Source: Nitrososphaerota archaeon (GTDB taxonomy: Archaea; Thermoproteota; Nitrososphaeria; Nitrososphaerales; JAPUIC01). Taken from it: DNA of 17,861 nt. The notes beneath the pieces were generated by a model. It saw nothing but the letters and a program-made list of their open reading frames with translations. It did no database searches and had not been told where the DNA came from. Shown in pieces: positions 14,214-17,861 of this stretch; position 1 is the first letter of the stretch, and the number at the start of each line of letters is the position of its first letter. The position numbers were made by a program, and so were the translations under genes. Where the stretch lies: assembly GCA_027297425.1 (NCBI GenBank), contig JAPUIC010000005.1:1-17861 (forward strand). The letters run 5' to 3'.

Positions 14214-14753
14214 TTACTCTGAGGAATATTTACAGAGAGAAAGGATATCATAACCTGCCAATTTTTCTCGCCCCCCCAGATAGGAGAGCTCTACTAAAAA
14301 TGTGAAACCAACTATCATACCATTCAATCTTTCGACCAACTTTGCGGCGGCCAGTGCGGTACCACCAGTTGCAAGGAGATCATCAACGATTAAGATCTTG
14401 CGATCCTTAGAAATCGCATCCTCATGAACCTCTATACCCTCATCCCCATACTCTAGTTGGTACGATTCTTGAATCTTCTTGGCAGGAAGTTTGCCTATTT
14501 TGCGGGCAAGTAGGAAACCTACGCCCATTTTGTAGGCGAGTGGTGCGCCTATTATGAAGCCCCTTGCGTCAATACCCAAGACATCGGTTATATCCATCTT
14601 GCGATAATGCTCAAAAAGATCATCTATTATCCCACGGAATAATTTCGGATCCTTGATCAGAGTAGTAATATCCCTAAACATTATTCCCTTTTTGGGGAAA
14701 TCCGGTACATTTCTAATGTAGTTCTTAATCAGCCCTCTTTTGTATTCGGTCAG
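14214..14753 (-). CDS. apt: Adenine phosphoribosyltransferase (probable CTG start)
   Basis: Makes AMP from adenine and PRPP. The PRPP site ILIVDDLLATGGTALAA and upstream FRDITTLIKDPKLFRGIIDD, GIDARGFIIGAPLAYKMGVG and LLARKIGKLP are clear. The first ATG (14681) starts at MFRDITT and would drop the family N-terminus, which is plainly encoded upstream in frame as NYIRNVPDFPKKGI. No ATG, GTG or TTG exists there. CTG at 14753 lies seven bases after GGGTGA (14761-14766) and gives 179 residues, the usual size. It is 12 bases downstream of the MTA phosphorylase gene, whose product releases the adenine used here. Confidence 0.94.
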   Translation of the reverse strand: MTEYKRGLIKNYIRNVPDFPKKGIMFRDITTLIKDPKLFRGIIDDLFEHYRKMDITDVLGIDARGFIIGAPLAYKMGVGFLLARKIGKLPAKKIQESYQLEYGDEGIEVHEDAISKDRKILIVDDLLATGGTALAAAKLVERLNGMIVGFTFLVELSYLGGREKLAGYDILSLCKYSSE

Positions 14754-14765
14754 AACACCTTCACC

Positions 14766-15569
14766 CTATACTTCGAGTCTGGCTCCATCCAGCGCATGTT
14801 TGCATTCGCAACTCCGAATTGAAGGAATTCTAGGAACTATATTCTTGATCAAATGCTTGAGCTTATCATTATTTTCAGAGAAGGCCCTAATAACTTCTGC
14901 ATGAGATACCGGCTTAATCAGGGGATTGTGTTTGAGCCCAACATCATAGTCTGTAATGAGAGATAGATTGAGGTAGCACATTTCTAACTCCCTCGCGAGT
15001 ATTACTTCAGGGTACTGAGTCATATTAATAATATCCCACCCCATTGCGCTGAAAAACTTACTCTCAGCTCTGGTACTGAAACGAGGTCCTTCAATAACCA
15101 CGATGGTTCCTCGATCATGGATTCTGAGATCTAGTTCCTTTCCCACAGATGCAGCTAGATCCCTGGTTTCTTGACAATATGGGTCAGCCGGGCTTACATG
15201 GGTAGTTGACGGACCATCATAAAATGTATCGCGTCGATTCCTAGTAAAGTTGACAAATTGATCGGAGAGAACTACATCCCCGATCTGGAAGGAAGGCTGG
15301 AGGCTGCCAACAGCACAGGCACCTATGATCCGTTCTACACCGAGGTTTTTAAGAGCCCATAGGTTTGCTAAGTATGGAATAACATGAGGAGGGTACTCGT
15401 GCTTCACTCCATGACGCGGAAGAAATGCTATGTTCTTACCACCAATTTTTCCCATAGTAATATTGGCGCTGGTTTTTCCATATGGCGTTTCGATAGAGAC
15501 ATCTGTGGCTCCTTCCAGTAATGAATAGAAGCCTGATCCACCGATTACACCGATTTCTGCGCTATCCAC
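14766..15569 (-). CDS. mtnP: S-methyl-5'-thioadenosine phosphorylase
   Basis: Phosphorolysis of methylthioadenosine, a by-product of polyamine synthesis, to adenine and methylthioribose 1-phosphate. The 267-residue protein has GVIGGSGFYSLL, FLPRHGVKHEYPPHVIPYLA, GACAVGSLQPSFQIGDVVL, IVVIEGPRFSTRAESKFF, INMTQYPEVILARELEMCYL and the adenine-recognition TDYDVGL with its two Asp. It ends with SCECKHAL, a CxC motif like the redox-active C-terminal CxC reported for some hyperthermophile MTA phosphorylases. Start is GTG at 15569. A TTAAAG-type TATA box lies about 30 bases upstream, so the leader is short. The TAG stop is fused to the ribosome binding site of apt. Confidence 0.95.
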   Translation of the reverse strand: MDSAEIGVIGGSGFYSLLEGATDVSIETPYGKTSANITMGKIGGKNIAFLPRHGVKHEYPPHVIPYLANLWALKNLGVERIIGACAVGSLQPSFQIGDVVLSDQFVNFTRNRRDTFYDGPSTTHVSPADPYCQETRDLAASVGKELDLRIHDRGTIVVIEGPRFSTRAESKFFSAMGWDIINMTQYPEVILARELEMCYLNLSLITDYDVGLKHNPLIKPVSHAEVIRAFSENNDKLKHLIKNIVPRIPSIRSCECKHALDGARLEV

Positions 15570-15665
15570 GATGTCGCCTTTGGAGATTTTATCTTTAAGT
15601 TTTTGCTAGACCTCTGAAGGAGAGAAAGGGAAATATAGCGTTAGGTAAAAGTCGGAACAATACGA
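15570..15665. promoter_or_regulatory. Divergent promoter region of mtnP and the UbiA gene
   Basis: Two AT-rich elements face outward. On the minus strand CTTAAAGATAAAA is about 25-35 bases before the mtnP GTG. On the plus strand GAAATATAG (15630-15638) is about 30 bases before the UbiA ATG, which would give an almost leaderless message. Inferred from spacing only. Confidence 0.35.
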
Positions 15666-16544
15666 ATGCTGGTTTGGCTTAGAGCTATCAGAGTCAGGTT
15701 TCTCGCCTCGTCTCTGCTTGCTACTCTCGTGGGCTTAGCGATCGCATGGTCTCGGGACAGTATCCTAGATCCAGTCCTTGCGCTCATCACTATAACCGGC
15801 GTATTATCGCTGCATGCGAGTGTAGATCTACTCAACGACTACACTGACTACAAGAGTGGACTTGACCTCTCAACAAAACGGACCCCATTTAGTGGCGGTT
15901 CTGGAGTCCTACCTGAAGGGCTTCTATCCCCGAAAAGCGTTTACTATGCAGGTCTCGGTTTTCTGATATCTGGTGCCATTATTGGAATTATTCTGACTCT
16001 ATTGCGAGGCTGGGTGATCGGGTTGCTCCTAGTATTTGCTGTTGTCTCGACTTTATTTTACTCATCAAAACTTGCAAATATAGGACTCGGTGAGATAGTC
16101 GTGGTCCTAAAGGGAGCATTCATTGTGCTAGGAACCTACTATGTTCAAACCCTTGTGCTATCGACTGAGACGTTCTTGATTGGGGTTGTCATGGGTGTTT
16201 TATCTGCAACAGTACTCTTCGTTAATGAATTCCCTGATTTTGAGGCGGATATAGCTAAGAAAAGGTTCAATTTTGTAGTTCGTACGGGCAAAGAAAAAGC
16301 TGTAAAACTCTTCTTTGTATTCCCCATAGCATCATACTTTTTCCTTATCACTGGAATATTATTGGGCCTCTTCCCTGTTCTAACTGGTTTTGCATTGATC
16401 ATGATCCCTATGTATTACATTATTTACAGGGGTCTTAAGGCTAACATACACAATCCCGATGGCTTGGTAACGCCTATGTTGAGGTCGTCAATTACCGCGC
16501 GTCTGTATGGGTTAATCATTCTCGCCGCATATGTTCTAGCGTAA
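15666..16544 (+). CDS. UbiA-family prenyltransferase (MenA-like)
   Basis: Integral membrane enzyme that joins a polyprenyl diphosphate to an aromatic or other acceptor. The 292-residue protein has about eight hydrophobic segments and both Asp-rich metal/diphosphate motifs: NDYTDYKSGLD (57-67) and NEFPDFEADIAKKR near 187-200. The form NDYxDxxxG and the STKRTPFSGGSG segment after it are closest to MenA (1,4-dihydroxy-2-naphthoate polyprenyltransferase), suggesting menaquinone synthesis, but the acceptor is not proven. No other quinone gene is in the window. It is followed 31 bases later by a glycosyltransferase gene on the same strand. Confidence 0.88.
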   Translation: MLVWLRAIRVRFLASSLLATLVGLAIAWSRDSILDPVLALITITGVLSLHASVDLLNDYTDYKSGLDLSTKRTPFSGGSGVLPEGLLSPKSVYYAGLGFLISGAIIGIILTLLRGWVIGLLLVFAVVSTLFYSSKLANIGLGEIVVVLKGAFIVLGTYYVQTLVLSTETFLIGVVMGVLSATVLFVNEFPDFEADIAKKRFNFVVRTGKEKAVKLFFVFPIASYFFLITGILLGLFPVLTGFALIMIPMYYIIYRGLKANIHNPDGLVTPMLRSSITARLYGLIILAAYVLA

Positions 16545-16575
16545 TCTAAATACACATGCATCAGTCTTGGGATTC

Positions 16576-17745
16576 ATGTATTTGGTCTATCAACTCTTCT
16601 TGCAAGTCGTTATCCTCCTATCAGTCTTAGCTTGGGTTATAATAGCCTACAAATATTTTCAGGTCATTCGAAAGACTCCAAAGATAGTGGGGTCCGTCGA
16701 GACCGGAATCCAACCCAAAGTAAGTATAATCGTACCAGCTAGAAACGAAGAAAAATACATTACTGCTGCAATAACGAGCTTATCGAACCAGCGATACCGA
16801 GATTATGAGATTATTCTGGTGGATGATGCTTCCAAGGATTCCACCCCATCAATTATCAGAGGGCTAGCGAATAAAGAACCTCGAATAAAGGTTGATACCA
16901 TAACGGATCGTCCAGAGGAATGGACGGGTAAAAACTGGGCATGTCACCTCGGGTTTAAGAAATCAGTAGGCGACATCTTGCTCTTTACCGATGCAGATAT
17001 AGAAATATCAGAAACACTGCTACGAGATTCTGTAGCGTATTTGGTAGCAAACAGGCTTGATGCGCTTACCCTTATCCCGAGAGTTCGCACATTTGGGTTA
17101 CTCTCCAAGTTTGTACAACCGACATTGGGCGTAATTATGAGCGTGTTTTTTTCGCCATTGGCTGTGAACGATCCCGAGTCAAAATTAGGTTATTTTTGGG
17201 GGAGTTTCTTTTTAATCTCGCGAAGAGCATATGAGATAATAGGTGGGCATGAGGCGGTCAAGGGCGAGATCGTAGAGGATCGCGCACTGGGTCAAAGGAC
17301 AAAAGATGCTAATCTGAAGATGCGGATGTTAGACGGATCCAATGATTTCTCGGCGGTATGGGCTCGAAGCGCTTCGTCTTTGTGGCGTAACTTCGAAAGA
17401 ATAACTTATCCTTCTATGAGGAATAACCCCCTGGCTAAGATAACCTACGTCGGTGGGGTATCTATCATTCTCATTCCCCCCTTTCTGGTCTTCCTGGAAT
17501 TACTTATTCAAGGAGAAGTGTCCAGTGTGAGAAACGCTAGCTTATCGGTGGCGAGTATCTTCCTGATGGTTATAAGCTCAGCGTACCAAGCGAAACACCG
17601 GCTGGGATTGGGCTACAGATTTGGATTAGGCGTTCCCTTCGCATTAACCTGGATATTCTCCAACTTACTGGTTTCAGCTTTGAGGAGAAGCGATGGTAAA
17701 GTAACATGGAAAGAGAGAGTATACAGATTTCACTCTCGGCCCTGA
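16576..17745 (+). CDS. Membrane-anchored family 2 glycosyltransferase
   Basis: GT-A fold glycosyltransferase with an N-terminal membrane anchor (LFLQVVILLSVLAWVIIAY), the nucleotide-binding start VSIIVPARNEEKYITAAITS, VDDASKDST, the metal-binding FTDADIEI, the EDRALG acid motif, and three hydrophobic C-terminal segments. WTGKNWACHLG and the overall layout resemble HpnB/CrtQ-like enzymes that act on isoprenoid lipids, consistent with the UbiA neighbour, but donor and acceptor are unknown. I use ATG 16576 (389 residues); TTG 16567 would add three residues. Neither has a convincing ribosome binding site. Confidence 0.88.
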   Translation: MYLVYQLFLQVVILLSVLAWVIIAYKYFQVIRKTPKIVGSVETGIQPKVSIIVPARNEEKYITAAITSLSNQRYRDYEIILVDDASKDSTPSIIRGLANKEPRIKVDTITDRPEEWTGKNWACHLGFKKSVGDILLFTDADIEISETLLRDSVAYLVANRLDALTLIPRVRTFGLLSKFVQPTLGVIMSVFFSPLAVNDPESKLGYFWGSFFLISRRAYEIIGGHEAVKGEIVEDRALGQRTKDANLKMRMLDGSNDFSAVWARSASSLWRNFERITYPSMRNNPLAKITYVGGVSIILIPPFLVFLELLIQGEVSSVRNASLSVASIFLMVISSAYQAKHRLGLGYRFGLGVPFALTWIFSNLLVSALRRSDGKVTWKERVYRFHSRP

Positions 17746-17764
17746 CCTAATCCTACTCATTAGG
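17746..17764 (+). terminator. Hairpin directly after the glycosyltransferase stop
   Basis: CCTAAT (17746-17751) and ATTAGG (17759-17764) form a perfect 6-bp stem with a seven-base loop starting at the base after the TGA. It could be a 3'-end or stabilising structure. No oligo-T run follows, so it is not a standard archaeal U-tract terminator. Confidence 0.35.
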
Positions 17765-17775
17765 CTGCCAATCGC

Positions 17776-17786
17776 TATAAATATAT
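17776..17786 (+). promoter_or_regulatory. Strong TATA box for the gene leaving the window
   Basis: TATAAATATAT is the best TATA match in the window. Its centre is about 29 bases before ATG 17810, which places the transcription start at or next to the ATG, so the message is predicted to be leaderless. Confidence 0.6.
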
Positions 17787-17809
17787 GAGATTATTGGGTC
17801 TCCTATTGC

Positions 17810-17861
17810 ATGACATTACGCGCTGACTCTGCCCAGTATCCTGCGGGGAAGGTCCGTAGCC
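17810..17861 (+). CDS. Start of an unidentified gene (partial)
   Basis: ATG 17810 opens a frame reading MTLRADSAQYPAGKVRS to the window edge with no stop. It is supported by the TATA box at the right distance for a leaderless transcript. Seventeen residues are too few to name a family. Confidence 0.5.
   Translation, partial: MTLRADSAQYPAGKVRS

Noticed and set aside
17810..17861. Start of a structured RNA (RNase P or rRNA-like GGGGAAGGTCCG)
   Set aside because: The resemblance is short, and an open frame with ATG at leaderless distance from the TATA box explains it better.

Overview
The window is a dense archaeal chromosome segment, most likely from the TACK group and probably a deep-branching Thaumarchaeota/Nitrososphaeria-like lineage. 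The signs are archaea-specific genes (archaeal exosome Rrp4/Rrp41/Rrp42, SBDS, PsmA, prefoldin beta, eL43, KEOPS Pcc1/Kae1/Bud32, archaeal EF-2, a helicase-less XPF nuclease), the crenarchaeal-style RQMTI switch motif in EF-2, AGGTGAT Shine-Dalgarno sequences, and many GTG and TTG starts. The lineage is inferred from motifs only. No rRNA, tRNA, CRISPR, IS element or phage gene was found.

Layout. 1-754 (+): the basic tail of an unidentified gene overlaps nnr (NAD(P)HX epimerase). 746-4915 (-): a tightly packed superoperon read psmA, sdo1 (SBDS), rrp4, rrp41, rrp42, rpl37ae, pcc1, mostly with 4-base or 20-30-base overlaps. It joins proteolysis, ribosome maturation, RNA decay and tRNA modification. 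Divergent from it are prefoldin beta and then an ECF transporter module (two ATPases plus EcfT, no S component; 5559-7976), an XPF-type nuclease and EF-2. 11025-11386 holds two small putative zinc proteins, converging. 11439-13649 (-): kae1, bud32 and an XTP/dITP pyrophosphatase. 13746-14198 (+): a COG1325-type RNA-binding protein. 14214-15569 (-): MTA phosphorylase followed by adenine phosphoribosyltransferase, a two-step methylthioadenosine/adenine salvage unit. 15666-17745 (+): a UbiA prenyltransferase and a membrane GT2 glycosyltransferase. A further gene with a strong TATA box begins at 17810 and leaves the window.

The main discovery is in the EF-2 gene. The conserved N-terminus is present upstream in the same frame but is separated from the GTPase P-loop by a 30-base insertion (8806-8835) containing an in-frame TAG. 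The insertion edges fold into a canonical archaeal bulge-helix-bulge: a 4-bp central helix, two 3-nt bulges and a 4-bp inner helix. Cutting each bulge after its second base restores the EF-2 sequence VRNFGVIAHVDHG exactly and gives a 730-residue protein. This is a strong candidate for a BHB intron in the mRNA of an essential translation factor; gene callers would truncate the protein to a GTG inside the intron.

A second theme is missing start codons. EF-2 (TCG at the expected position), psmA (ATA behind a perfect AGGTGAT) and the APRT gene (CTG behind GGGTGA) all lack ATG/GTG/TTG where homology and Shine-Dalgarno placement put the start.
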